A stretch of 64,000 nucleotides of DNA from Paraburkholderia fungorum (lineage in GTDB: Bacteria; Pseudomonadota; Gammaproteobacteria; Burkholderiales; Burkholderiaceae): positions 186,001 through 250,000 of the forward strand of contig NZ_MCAS01000069.1 of assembly GCF_003610895.1 (NCBI RefSeq), given 5' to 3'. The position numbers and the translations under genes are program-made. Below are positions 39,584 to 48,314 of the stretch, piece after piece; the stretch's first letter is position 1, and each line of letters begins with the position of its first letter. The notes beneath the pieces were generated by a model. It had not been told where the DNA came from. It made no database searches and worked only from the letters and a program-made list of their open reading frames with translations.

Positions 39584-39661
39584 TCCACTTGCACTGCTAA
39601 CTGCCTAGACCCAGCTCACAGAAAGCGGCCAAACTGCGCCGCCTGTCACCACATCAAACAC

Positions 39662-42600
39662 TTACCACTGATACGACGCACCGGCACCGACAGTCGTTTC
39701 GCTGCCGCTGATACCCGCCCCGATCTTGACCTTCAGGTTCTGCGTGATACGAGCGGATGCGCCCACCGCGGCGGCTTGGTAGCCCTTGTAGCTGCCACCG
39801 GCCACGCCGATTGCCAGCGTCTTGCCCGGATCGACTTCCGGAATCATCGTCAGCGCGGTGGCGGCTGCGACACCGCTGTAAGCAGCACGCGCGGTCTCGC
39901 CAATGGCCGACTGCATCTGCCTGACGTTCACCGCATCTGTCGGCGCCGTGCCGTTCGCGACGTTGGTGATCCGGCGCTCGTTGCCTTGCGAGCCGACCGA
40001 CACGGTATTCGCCTGATCCGCCACCGAACCCGAACCGATCGCCACCGAGTTATCGCCGCTCGCCTGCGAGCCGCCACCCATTGCGACCGCGTTGTTGCCC
40101 GTCGCTGCTGCCGCCGGCTGACCGCCCGTGTTGATCGACATTGAGGCGTTGCCGGTCTGCTGCTGGTTCTGCACCGACTGTGTGAGATCGGACAGTTGCT
40201 GGTTGGTATTCCACAACTGCGCGCCGGTCACTGCATCGGTGCTGGTTGCCGACAGTTCGCCATCCTGAAGGTTGGTCAGCTTGACAGCCGGTGCACCCGT
40301 CGAGCCTCCGAGGGTTACCTGATTGTGCGCCGACGAGTCATACGACACCGCATTGGCCACCGAACCGCTCATGGTGCCGACCGTGCTCTGCAAGCTGGCG
40401 ATGTCCGAGGTGTTCTGCGTGACCCGGCCGTCGATATTGGTGATGGCCGCGCCGACGTTGTTTACGGTCGTACCGCCCACACTGTAGCTAGGCGCCGAGA
40501 CCGTGCCGTCCGCGTTGACGCTCGAACCGCCGCCGAGCGCTGCCGCCGTGCTGGCTGCGTTCGCGTACAACTGCGAACCGTTCACCGCGTCGACGCTCGC
40601 TGCACCAACCGCACCCGCCGCGACACCCGTCACGACACGATTGCCCGCCGTGCCTGCCATGTTGACCCGCACCCCGTCCGTCGCACCGCCGACCAGCAGG
40701 TCGCGCGAAGTCGCATCCTGCGTGACGATCCCGATAGAGCCGTTGCTGATCTGCGTCTGCAGCGACGTCAGACCGGTGTCGAGCGTATCGAGCGCACCGC
40801 CGACCGTATTCTGCGTGCCGCCCTGCACGTGGTAGGTCGGACCGGTGACCGAGCCGTCGGCGTTGACCTGCGCGCCGCCGCCAAGCGACGACACGACCGG
40901 GCTCAACTGGCCAAGGTTGACCGCCGAGGTGTTCGTCGTGCCTGCCGCCACACCGAGCAGTTCACGCGCACCCGCGGTACCCGTGAAGTCGACGCTCAAG
41001 CCGCCCGTGTTGCTGGCGACCGTTACGGCACCCGTTGTCTGATCCTGCTGCACCAGACCCACGACGCCCGAGTTGATCTGGTTCGTCAGATCGGTTACGG
41101 AGCCTTCGACATTCGTGACACGCGTGTCGAGGTTCGTAATGTTGGTCGTGTTTTGGGCGATGTCGCTGGTGTTTTGCGCGATGTCGCTGGTGTTTTGCGC
41201 GATGTCGCTCGTGTTCTGGGCGATGTCACTCGTGTTCTTCGCAATGTCGCCAGCGTTCGTCGCGATGTCGCTCGCGTTCTTCGCAATATCGCCGGTGTTC
41301 TGTGCGATGTCGCTCGTGTTCTGCGCGATATTGCCGGCGTTCGTTGCGATGTCGCTGGTGTTCTGCGCCACGCTCTGGTTCGTTGCATACAGTTGTGAGC
41401 CGTTCACCGCGTCGACGCTCGATGCGCTCACCGCACCCGCTGCCACACCCGTCACCACGCGGTTGCCCGCCGTGCCCGCCATGCTGATCTGCACGCCGTC
41501 CGTCGCCGCACCAACCGTCAGGTTGCGCGAGCTTTGGTCCTGCTGCACCAGGCCCAGTTCGCCGTTGTTGATCTGGTTCGTGATATTGCTCACCGAGCCT
41601 TCAACGTTCGTCACACGTGAATCGATATCCGTGATGTCGCCTGCGTTCTTTGCAATATCGCTCGTGTTCTGGGCGATGTCACCCGCGCTCTTCGCGATGT
41701 CGCTCGTGTTCTGCGCAATATCGCTGGTGTTCTGGGCGATGTTGCCGGCGTTCGTTGCAATGTCACTGGTGTTCTGCGCCACGTTCTGGTTCGTCGCATA
41801 CAACTGTGAACCATTCACCGCGTCGACGCTCGATGCGCTCACCGCACCCGCTGCCACACCCGTCACCACGCGGTTGCCCGCCGTGCCCGCCATGCTGATC
41901 TGCACGCCGTCCGTCGCCGCGCCAACCGTCAGGTTGCGTGAGACCTGGTCCTGTTGCACCAGGCCCAGTTCGCCGCTGTTGATCTGGTTCGTGATAGTGC
42001 TCACCGAGCCCTCAACGTTCGTCACTCGCGAATCGATATTCGTGATGTCGCCTGCGTTCTTCGCAATATCGCTCATGTTCTGGGCGATGTTGCCGGCGTT
42101 CGTTGCGATGTCACTGGTGTTCTGGGCGATGTCGCTCGCGCTCTTCGCAATGTCGCTAGTGTTCTGCGCCACGCTCTGGTTCGTCGCATACAGTTGTGAA
42201 CCGTTCACCGCGTCCGCGCTTGATGCGGATACATCACCCGCCGCCACGTTGGTCAGCGTCGTGCCCGAAATGCCGGCCAACGTCACCTTGTCGTGCGCAG
42301 ACGAGTCATATGCCACGGCACCTGACACACCACCGCCCAGGCTCGCGATCTGCGAGTTGATTGTGCTGATGTCGCTGGTGTTCTTCGCGATATCGCTCGT
42401 GTTGTGAGCGATGTCACCTGCGTTCTTCGCGATGTCGCTCGTGTTCTGGGCGATATTGCCGGTGTTCGTTGCGATGTCGCTGGTGTTCTGCGCCACGCTC
42501 TGGTTCGTTGCATACAGTTGTGAGCCGTTCACCGCATCGACGCTCGACGCGTTCACTGCACCCGCTGCCACACCCGTCACCACGCGGTTGCCCGCCGTGC

Positions 42601-45580
42601 CCGCCATGCTGATCTGCACGCCGTCCGTCGCCGCGCCAACCGTCAGGTTGCGTGAGACCTGGTCCTGTTGCACCAGGCCCAGTTCGCCGCTGTTGATCTG
42701 GTTCGTGATAGTGCTCACCGAGCCTTCAACGTCCGTCACGCGCGAATCGATATTCGTGATGTCGCCAGCGTTCTTTGCAATATCGCTTGTGTTCTGGGCG
42801 ATATTGCCAGCGTTCGTTGCAATGTCACTGGTGTTCTGGGCGATGTCGCTCGCGCTCTTCGCAATGTCGCTAGTGTTCTGCGTCACGCTCTGGTTCGTCG
42901 CGTACAGTTGTGAACCGTTCACCGCATCCATGCTTGATACGGATACGTCGCCGGCCGCCACGTTGGTCAGCGTGGTGCCCGAAGTACCGGCCAACGTCAC
43001 CTTGTCGTGCGCGGACGAGTCATATGCCACCGCACCTGACACACCACCGCCCAGGCCCGCGATCTGCGAGTTAATCGTGCTGATGTCGCTGGTATTCTTC
43101 GCGATATCGCTCGTGTTCTGGGTGATATTGCCGGCGTTCGTTGCGATGTCGCTGGTGTTCTGCGCCACGCTCTGGTTCGTTGCATACAGTTGTGAGCCGT
43201 TCACCGCGTCGACGCTCGATGCGCTCACCGCACCCGCTGCCACACCCGTCACCACGCGGTTGCCCGCCGTGCCCGCCATGCTGATCTGCACGCCGTCCGT
43301 CGCCGCGCCAACCGTCAGATTGCGTGAGCCCTGATCCTGTTGCACCAGACCCAGTTCGCCGTTGCTGATCTGGCTCGTGATAGTGCTCACCGAGCCCTCA
43401 ACGTCCGTCACGCGCGAATCGATATTCGTGATGTCGCCTGCGTTCTTCGCAATATCGCTCGTGTTCTGGGCGATGTTGCCGGCGTTCGTTGCAATGTCAC
43501 TGGTGTTCTGGGCGATGTCGCTCGCGCTCTTCGCAATGTCACCGGTGTTCTGCGCCACATTCTGGTTCGTCGTGTAGAGCTGCGAACCGTTCACCGCGTC
43601 CATGCTTGATGCGGATACGTCACCGGCCGCTACGTTGGTCAGCGTCGTGCCCGAAATGCCGGCGAACGTCACCTTGTCGTGCGCGGACGAGTCATACGCC
43701 ACCGCACCTGACACGCCACCGCCCAGGCCCGCGATCTGCGAGTTGATCGAGCTGATGTCGCTGGTGTTCTGCACCACGCTCTGGTTCGTCGCATACAACT
43801 GTGAACCATTCACCGCATCGACACTCGACGCGTTCACCGCACCCGCTGCCACACCCGTCACCACGCGGTTGCCCGCCGTGCCCGCCATGCTGATCTGCAC
43901 GCCGTCCGTCGCCGCACCAACCGTCAGGTTGCGTGAGACCTGGTCCTGTTGCACCAGACCCAGTTCGCCGCTGTTGATCTGGTTCGTAATAGTGCTCACC
44001 GAGCCTTCAACGTCCGTCATGCGCGAATCGATATTCGTGATGTCGCCTGCGTTCTTTGCGATATCGCTCGTGTTCTGGGCGATGTCGCTTGCGTTCGTCG
44101 TAATGTCGCCTGTGTTCTTCGCGATGTCACTCGTGTTCTGGGCAATATCACTGGTGTTTTGGGCGATATTGCCCGCATTCGTTGCGATGTCACTGGTGTT
44201 CTGCGCCACGCTCTGGTTCGTCGCGTACAACTGCGAACCGTTCACCGCGTCAGTGCTCAAGGCGGACAGCGTGCCTGCCCCCACATTCTTCAGCGTCGTG
44301 CCCGACGCACCGCCCAAGGTCGCCGTGGCTTTGGTCGTGTCGTCGTAGGCGACGAACGCATTCGTTGCGATACCGCTTGAATCGACCTTCAAACCCGCTG
44401 CTTGCAACTGACCATAGTTGACCGCATCGGTCGATTGCGTACCCGCCGTTACGTTGACAACTTGCCGTTCCGAGCCAACCGCACCCACGGAGACGGTGTT
44501 GGCGCGGGTCGCCACCGAATTGGCACCTAGCGCGACTGCGTTCGATACATTGACGCTCGCTCCGTAGCCCAATGCGGTTGAACTGACGCCATTGCTCCCA
44601 ACGTTCGCGCGAACGCCAATGCCGACCGAAGACGCTCCCGCGGCGGTAACGGAATAGCCCATGCCTATGGCGTTAACCCCGTTGGCTGTTGACATATAAC
44701 CGATCGAGGTAGAGTTACCCCCCGAAGCCAACGCATTCGCACCTACGGCTGTCGCAGAACCCGCGCTCGCTGTCGCACTGGCGCCGAAGGCGTTGGCGTA
44801 GTTGCCGCCCGCAACAGCGCTCGGACCCACGGCAAGCGCATTGCTCCCCGACCACACGGATGCGGCACTGCCCGAACCATACAGGGTAGCGACGAATTTG
44901 CTGGTTCCAGCAATACCGTTGATGGAGTCTTGCAGACCTCCCAGCGCACTGCCGACGTCGTGATAGGACATCCCACTAATGGTGTAAGTCGGCGTGGTCA
45001 CACGACCGCTCGCATCCACGCTTGCACCGCCGCCTAACGCAGCCGCAATGCTTTGCGCCGTAGCCGTCAACTGACCAAAATTGGCCGCATCAGTCGCCGC
45101 CGTACCCGCTGCCAGGTTGCTGATTTTATTGCTGCCCATGTCGAGAGCGTTTAACACGAACAACCCATTGTTCGTAATCAGCAACTGGTCGGCGCCGCCC
45201 GCTCCCACGTGAGCAGTGTTGGAATCGGTCACCGTGAAATACGCACCCGCGTTGCCATTCGCGTCGTAGGAAACAACCCCTGCCTGCTGCGCGTCGCTGC
45301 TGGAGGCGCAATCCACACCCGTGCTGACCTGCGCGCCGTCCGCAGAGGAAATGCACGCCGAGTTGCTCGAGTCGGTGCCCAAAACGCCCGCAGCAAAAGA
45401 GTTGGGCGTCGCAGCCGCCTCAGACTTCACCGCTGTGCCGAATCCCACCCCAGCCGCCAGAAGCGCAGCGACCAGAACCTTCTGGTTGCGGCTCGACTTA
45501 CCGCGGCTCCTGGCCGTTTCAGACGCGGCCACGTAGGTCCCGGTGGTTTCGTTCCATACGCTCTTGTATGACTTGTTCAT
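39662..45580 (-). CDS. Trimeric autotransporter adhesin (YadA-like, ESPR signal)
   Basis: A 1972-residue type Vc autotransporter, expected on the cell surface as a trimer. It starts with an ESPR-type extended signal (MNKSYKSVWNETTGTYV, residues 1-~25), then a hydrophobic core to about residue 55. A left-handed parallel beta-roll head has AxGxxAxAxG-type repeats at about 241-395. The stalk (about 440-1672) carries ten DAVNGSQLY-type neck motifs joined by NTSDIAQ/NAGDITN heptads. A second short head lies at about 1835-1890 and the YadA anchor at about 1900-1972, ending in aromatic YQW. AAGGAT precedes the ATG. No assembly partner or regulator is adjacent. The ligand is unknown. Confidence 0.95.
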   Translation of the reverse strand: MNKSYKSVWNETTGTYVAASETARSRGKSSRNQKVLVAALLAAGVGFGTAVKSEAAATPNSFAAGVLGTDSSNSACISSADGAQVSTGVDCASSSDAQQAGVVSYDANGNAGAYFTVTDSNTAHVGAGGADQLLITNNGLFVLNALDMGSNKISNLAAGTAATDAANFGQLTATAQSIAAALGGGASVDASGRVTTPTYTISGMSYHDVGSALGGLQDSINGIAGTSKFVATLYGSGSAASVWSGSNALAVGPSAVAGGNYANAFGASATASAGSATAVGANALASGGNSTSIGYMSTANGVNAIGMGYSVTAAGASSVGIGVRANVGSNGVSSTALGYGASVNVSNAVALGANSVATRANTVSVGAVGSERQVVNVTAGTQSTDAVNYGQLQAAGLKVDSSGIATNAFVAYDDTTKATATLGGASGTTLKNVGAGTLSALSTDAVNGSQLYATNQSVAQNTSDIATNAGNIAQNTSDIAQNTSDIAKNTGDITTNASDIAQNTSDIAKNAGDITNIDSRMTDVEGSVSTITNQINSGELGLVQQDQVSRNLTVGAATDGVQISMAGTAGNRVVTGVAAGAVNASSVDAVNGSQLYATNQSVVQNTSDISSINSQIAGLGGGVSGAVAYDSSAHDKVTFAGISGTTLTNVAAGDVSASSMDAVNGSQLYTTNQNVAQNTGDIAKSASDIAQNTSDIATNAGNIAQNTSDIAKNAGDITNIDSRVTDVEGSVSTITSQISNGELGLVQQDQGSRNLTVGAATDGVQISMAGTAGNRVVTGVAAGAVSASSVDAVNGSQLYATNQSVAQNTSDIATNAGNITQNTSDIAKNTSDISTINSQIAGLGGGVSGAVAYDSSAHDKVTLAGTSGTTLTNVAAGDVSVSSMDAVNGSQLYATNQSVTQNTSDIAKSASDIAQNTSDIATNAGNIAQNTSDIAKNAGDITNIDSRVTDVEGSVSTITNQINSGELGLVQQDQVSRNLTVGAATDGVQISMAGTAGNRVVTGVAAGAVNASSVDAVNGSQLYATNQSVAQNTSDIATNTGNIAQNTSDIAKNAGDIAHNTSDIAKNTSDISTINSQIASLGGGVSGAVAYDSSAHDKVTLAGISGTTLTNVAAGDVSASSADAVNGSQLYATNQSVAQNTSDIAKSASDIAQNTSDIATNAGNIAQNMSDIAKNAGDITNIDSRVTNVEGSVSTITNQINSGELGLVQQDQVSRNLTVGAATDGVQISMAGTAGNRVVTGVAAGAVSASSVDAVNGSQLYATNQNVAQNTSDIATNAGNIAQNTSDIAQNTSDIAKSAGDIAQNTSDIAKNAGDITDIDSRVTNVEGSVSNITNQINNGELGLVQQDQSSRNLTVGAATDGVQISMAGTAGNRVVTGVAAGAVSASSVDAVNGSQLYATNQSVAQNTSDIATNAGNIAQNTSDIAQNTGDIAKNASDIATNAGDIAKNTSDIAQNTSDIAQNTSDIAQNTSDIAQNTTNITNLDTRVTNVEGSVTDLTNQINSGVVGLVQQDQTTGAVTVASNTGGLSVDFTGTAGARELLGVAAGTTNTSAVNLGQLSPVVSSLGGGAQVNADGSVTGPTYHVQGGTQNTVGGALDTLDTGLTSLQTQISNGSIGIVTQDATSRDLLVGGATDGVRVNMAGTAGNRVVTGVAAGAVGAASVDAVNGSQLYANAASTAAALGGGSSVNADGTVSAPSYSVGGTTVNNVGAAITNIDGRVTQNTSDIASLQSTVGTMSGSVANAVSYDSSAHNQVTLGGSTGAPAVKLTNLQDGELSATSTDAVTGAQLWNTNQQLSDLTQSVQNQQQTGNASMSINTGGQPAAAATGNNAVAMGGGSQASGDNSVAIGSGSVADQANTVSVGSQGNERRITNVANGTAPTDAVNVRQMQSAIGETARAAYSGVAAATALTMIPEVDPGKTLAIGVAGGSYKGYQAAAVGASARITQNLKVKIGAGISGSETTVGAGASYQW
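40565..44251 (-). repeat. Alternating A/B stalk modules with heptad-sized length steps
   Basis: Measured between successive neck tyrosine codons, the modules are 144, 73, 130, 94, 130, 108, 130, 137 and 274 residues. Type A (GELGLVQQDQ...NRVVTGVAAGAV) and type B (GGGVSGAVAYDSSAHDKV...NVAAGDV) alternate A-B-A-B-A-B-A, then A, then a degenerate longer unit. The differences among A (130, 137, 144) and among B (73, 94, 108) are all multiples of seven residues (21 bp). DNA identity between units is visibly high. Confidence 0.9.
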
Positions 45581-46129
45581 GATTTCATCCTTCTGGATAT
45601 CGGGTAGCTGGTTCTGTGCGGCGCGAGGTGTTTCAAGAGACTTGCGCGCGTCAGTCGGTAGCAGAAGGATGGAAATCAGGGCCGGCCAATTCGATATTTT
45701 CGGACCATCCCATTAATCCTTCTGGGATGAAGTCACTATAAATTTACGAATTTTTATACTTAATAGGACGATTCTTAAATGAAATCATCCATCATGAGTT
45801 TTCTCACGCGAGGCGAGATTTAATACGACATCAACTACGACAAAACACATACAGGCGAGCGCAATGGATGACATTGCCCGTACAATGGATGTCGGGCGAA
45901 GCTGCTGAATCGATGTTCAGATTGGGAAGACTACCAAGACACCGTTCGGTGCTGGTGAAAGTCGGATCGGCAAGAAAGCGACCCGAAGAGATCGAAATGA
46001 GACAAACGGCTATTTAACAGCCAAAACTTAAAAAAATTCGCTTATATAAATGAATATCGCGCACCAAACCCAATGGCGCGCGAATAATTATTATCAAAAT
46101 AAAACAGTAAATAGGAAAATTCCTATTCA
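45581..46129. other. AT-rich intergenic region upstream of the adhesin
   Basis: A 549-base gap without a supportable gene. About 45690-45800 and 46020-46129 are strongly AT-rich against the surrounding DNA. It holds an inverted repeat ATCCCA...TGGGAT (45706-45727 region) and three AGAAGGAT-like motifs, one being the adhesin RBS. The adhesin promoter must lie here, but I cannot pick one -35/-10 pair with confidence. Confidence 0.6.
46110..46127 (-). terminator. Probable terminator after hemJ
   Basis: AATAGGAA / TTCCTATT with a two-base loop lies three bases past the hemJ stop and is followed on the minus strand by a TTTTATTTTG stretch. The stem is AT-rich and therefore weak. Confidence 0.5.
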
Positions 46130-46546
46130 TTAAAACGGCTTGATCACCACCAATGCCACTGCGGCCAGCATCCCCAGCACCGGCAATTCATTGAACATGC
46201 GGTACCACTTGTCCGTGCGACGGTTCTCGCCGCGCTCGAAAGTCCGCAGCAATACACCGCAATACGCGTGATAGATGATCAGCAGCACTACCACGCCCAC
46301 CTTCGCGTGAATCCAGCCCTGTCCGCGTCCGATGCCCACCGCGAGCCACAACCACAGTCCACACGCCAGCGCCGGCACCGCGATAAACGTCATGAAGCGG
46401 AACAGCTTGCGCGCCATCGTCAACAATCGCGCGGTGGCCGCGGGTTCCGTCTCCATTGCCAGATTGACGAAGATGCGCGGCAGATAGAACAAACCGGCAA
46501 ACCAGGAAGCAACCAGAACGATGTGAAACGTCTTTACCCAAAGCAT
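46130..46546 (-). CDS. hemJ: HemJ-family protoporphyrinogen oxidase
   Basis: A membrane protein of 138 residues with four predicted helices. The conserved N-terminal His lies in VKTFHIVLVASWFAGLFYLPRIFV, and the family segment WIHAKVGVVVLLIIYHAYCG and the end RMFNELPVLGMLAAVALVVIKPF are present. HemJ converts protoporphyrinogen IX to protoporphyrin IX in bacteria without HemG/HemY. Start ATG 46546 with AAGGA upstream; it shares its A with the TGA of the short ORF before it. Confidence 0.87.
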   Translation of the reverse strand: MLWVKTFHIVLVASWFAGLFYLPRIFVNLAMETEPAATARLLTMARKLFRFMTFIAVPALACGLWLWLAVGIGRGQGWIHAKVGVVVLLIIYHAYCGVLLRTFERGENRRTDKWYRMFNELPVLGMLAAVALVVIKPF

Positions 46547-46728
46547 CAATGGTCCTTGCGACTTGTATCGTGGAAATCAGCGCCCGTGGCGGCGCATTCG
46601 TAATGAAAAGACGTAGCCGGCCACATTTCCCAGCGGTGTTCGCGATTAAACGCGCAGACCACGGCGCTTATTCCAGCAACCGCGACCACGCACGCGGCCA
46701 ACTGCGCTTTATTGCCGGCCTTCACCAT
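46546..46728 (-). CDS. Small hypothetical membrane-anchored protein (60 aa)
   Basis: A short frame between proA and hemJ. It begins inside the proA 3' end (20-base overlap) and its TGA overlaps the hemJ ATG as TGATG, the layout of a translationally coupled operon. Residues ~8-26 (AQLAACVVAVAGISAVVCAF) form a hydrophobic segment; the rest is short and polar with one Cys. I do not recognise a family. It could be a chance frame. Confidence 0.35.
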   Translation of the reverse strand: MVKAGNKAQLAACVVAVAGISAVVCAFNREHRWEMWPATSFHYECAATGADFHDTSRKDH

Positions 46729-47980
46729 GTCCGAGCACGACGTACTTCAGCGACGTCAATCCTTCCAGCCCAACCGGTCCTCGCGCATGCAACTTGTCGT
46801 TGGAGATGCCGATCTCCGCGCCCAGGCCGAATTCGAAGCCATCTGCGAAACGCGTCGATGCGTTGACCATCACGCTCGCAGAATCCACTTCGCGCAGGAA
46901 GCGCATCGCCCGGTCATGGTCTTCGGTGACGATCGCGTCGGTGTGCTTCGAGCTATATGTGTTGATGTGGTCGATCGCGGCGTCGAGATCGTCGACCACC
47001 TTGATCGCCAGCACCGGCGCGAGATACTCGGTGCGCCAGTCTTCTTCGGTGGCATCGACGAGCGGGGCGACGCCGGCGTCAGCCAACACGGCGCGCGCAT
47101 CTGCATCCACGCGCAATTCGACTTGCTTGTCGCGATACAGCTTGCCCAAAGGCGGCAGCACTTCGTTGGCAATGCCGCGTGCCACCAGCAATGTTTCCAT
47201 CGTGTTGCAGGTGCCGTAGCGGTGCGTCTTCGCGTTGTCGCAAACAGTCAGCGCCTTGCTCAGGTCCGCACGGTCGTCGACATATACGTGGCAGATGCCG
47301 TCGAGGTGCTTGATCATCGGCACGCGCGCTTCTTCCATCAGACGCGCGATCAGGCTCTTGCCGCCGCGCGGCACAATCACGTCGACGTATTCCGTCATGG
47401 TGATCAGCACACCCACGGCCGCTCGGTCGGCGGTACCGACCACCTGCACCGCGTCCTGCGGCAAGCCGGCGGTTTCCAGACCCTCGCCGATCAGCTTTGC
47501 CAAAGCCGTATTGCATTCGAGCGCTTCCGAGCCGCCCCGCAGAATCGTCGCGTTGCCGGATTTGAGGCACAGCGCGGCGGCGTCGATCGTTACATTCGGA
47601 CGCGATTCGTAGATGATGCCGATCACGCCGAGCGGCACGCGCATCTGGCCGACCTGAATGCCGCTAGGCCGGTACTTGAGATTGCTGATCTCGCCAATCG
47701 GATCCGCCAGCGCGGCGACCTGGCGCAAGCCTTCGACCATCGTCTTCAGCGCCTTGTCGGACAGCGTCAAGCGGTCGATGAAAGCGGCGTCGAGGCCTTT
47801 CTCACGCGCACGGGCGACGTCACGCGCATTGGCTTCCTTCAGCAACGCAGCGTCGCGTTCGATCGCGTGAGCGACTGCGACAAGCGCGGCGTTCTTCGCC
47901 GCCGTCGACGCCCGCGCCATCGCACGCGAAGCGTGACGGGCGCGGCGGCCGAGGTCGGTCATGTACTGGTCGATATCCAT
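46709..47980 (-). CDS. proA: Gamma-glutamyl phosphate reductase
   Basis: The second step of proline synthesis, producing glutamate-5-semialdehyde. The 423-residue ALDH-superfamily enzyme has its catalytic Cys in HRYGTCNTMETLL (about residue 257). VPLGVIGIIYESRPNVT and the C-terminal FGLGAEIGISNDKLHARGPVGLEGLT are diagnostic. ATG 47980 (MDIDQYMTDLG) fits; an upstream frame to 48004 is less likely. proB is not in the window. Confidence 0.95.
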   Translation of the reverse strand: MDIDQYMTDLGRRARHASRAMARASTAAKNAALVAVAHAIERDAALLKEANARDVARAREKGLDAAFIDRLTLSDKALKTMVEGLRQVAALADPIGEISNLKYRPSGIQVGQMRVPLGVIGIIYESRPNVTIDAAALCLKSGNATILRGGSEALECNTALAKLIGEGLETAGLPQDAVQVVGTADRAAVGVLITMTEYVDVIVPRGGKSLIARLMEEARVPMIKHLDGICHVYVDDRADLSKALTVCDNAKTHRYGTCNTMETLLVARGIANEVLPPLGKLYRDKQVELRVDADARAVLADAGVAPLVDATEEDWRTEYLAPVLAIKVVDDLDAAIDHINTYSSKHTDAIVTEDHDRAMRFLREVDSASVMVNASTRFADGFEFGLGAEIGISNDKLHARGPVGLEGLTSLKYVVLGHGEGRQ

Positions 47981-48314
47981 AGTGATTCTCGTGGTGCCGC
48001 GCACATCGAGGTGTTGCGGACAGGCAGAATTAGCGAAAGATGAAACGATTGTAAGTCGGGTGACGGCGCTTTGCTTGGCCCGGCGCCCTCGGCAAGTCCA
48101 GGGTTTTCTGGCTCCGCCCAGTGACGTCGCTCGAAAATGCGGCCGTGGGCCGGTCTATCGGATCGGCACTGGACGCAGGATCCACACGGTACGCGTTGAT
48201 GCGCAAAGTGACCGTCGCGAACGCGAAACCTGCTGGCGATACTCGCGGAGAGACTTACATCCCGGCGTCCCCATCTATTCCGCCGCGCGAAGCCGCCACC
48301 GCAAGCTATGCTCC
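47981..48314. other. proA-holA intergenic region
   Basis: A 334-base gap. A TACAAT hexamer at 48053-48048 (minus strand) could be a proA -10, but the -35 is poor. Nothing else supportable is seen. Confidence 0.4.

Noticed and set aside
40565..44251. Regular repeats that could suggest a CRISPR or minisatellite array
   Set aside because: The repeats are in frame within one continuous coding sequence and encode coiled-coil heptads and neck motifs; there are no unique spacers of constant size.
40196..44421. Several long plus-strand open frames (up to about 440 codons) opposite the adhesin stalk
   Set aside because: They mirror the periodic, stop-poor repeat DNA of the adhesin, repeat with the same period, have no RBS and resemble no family.
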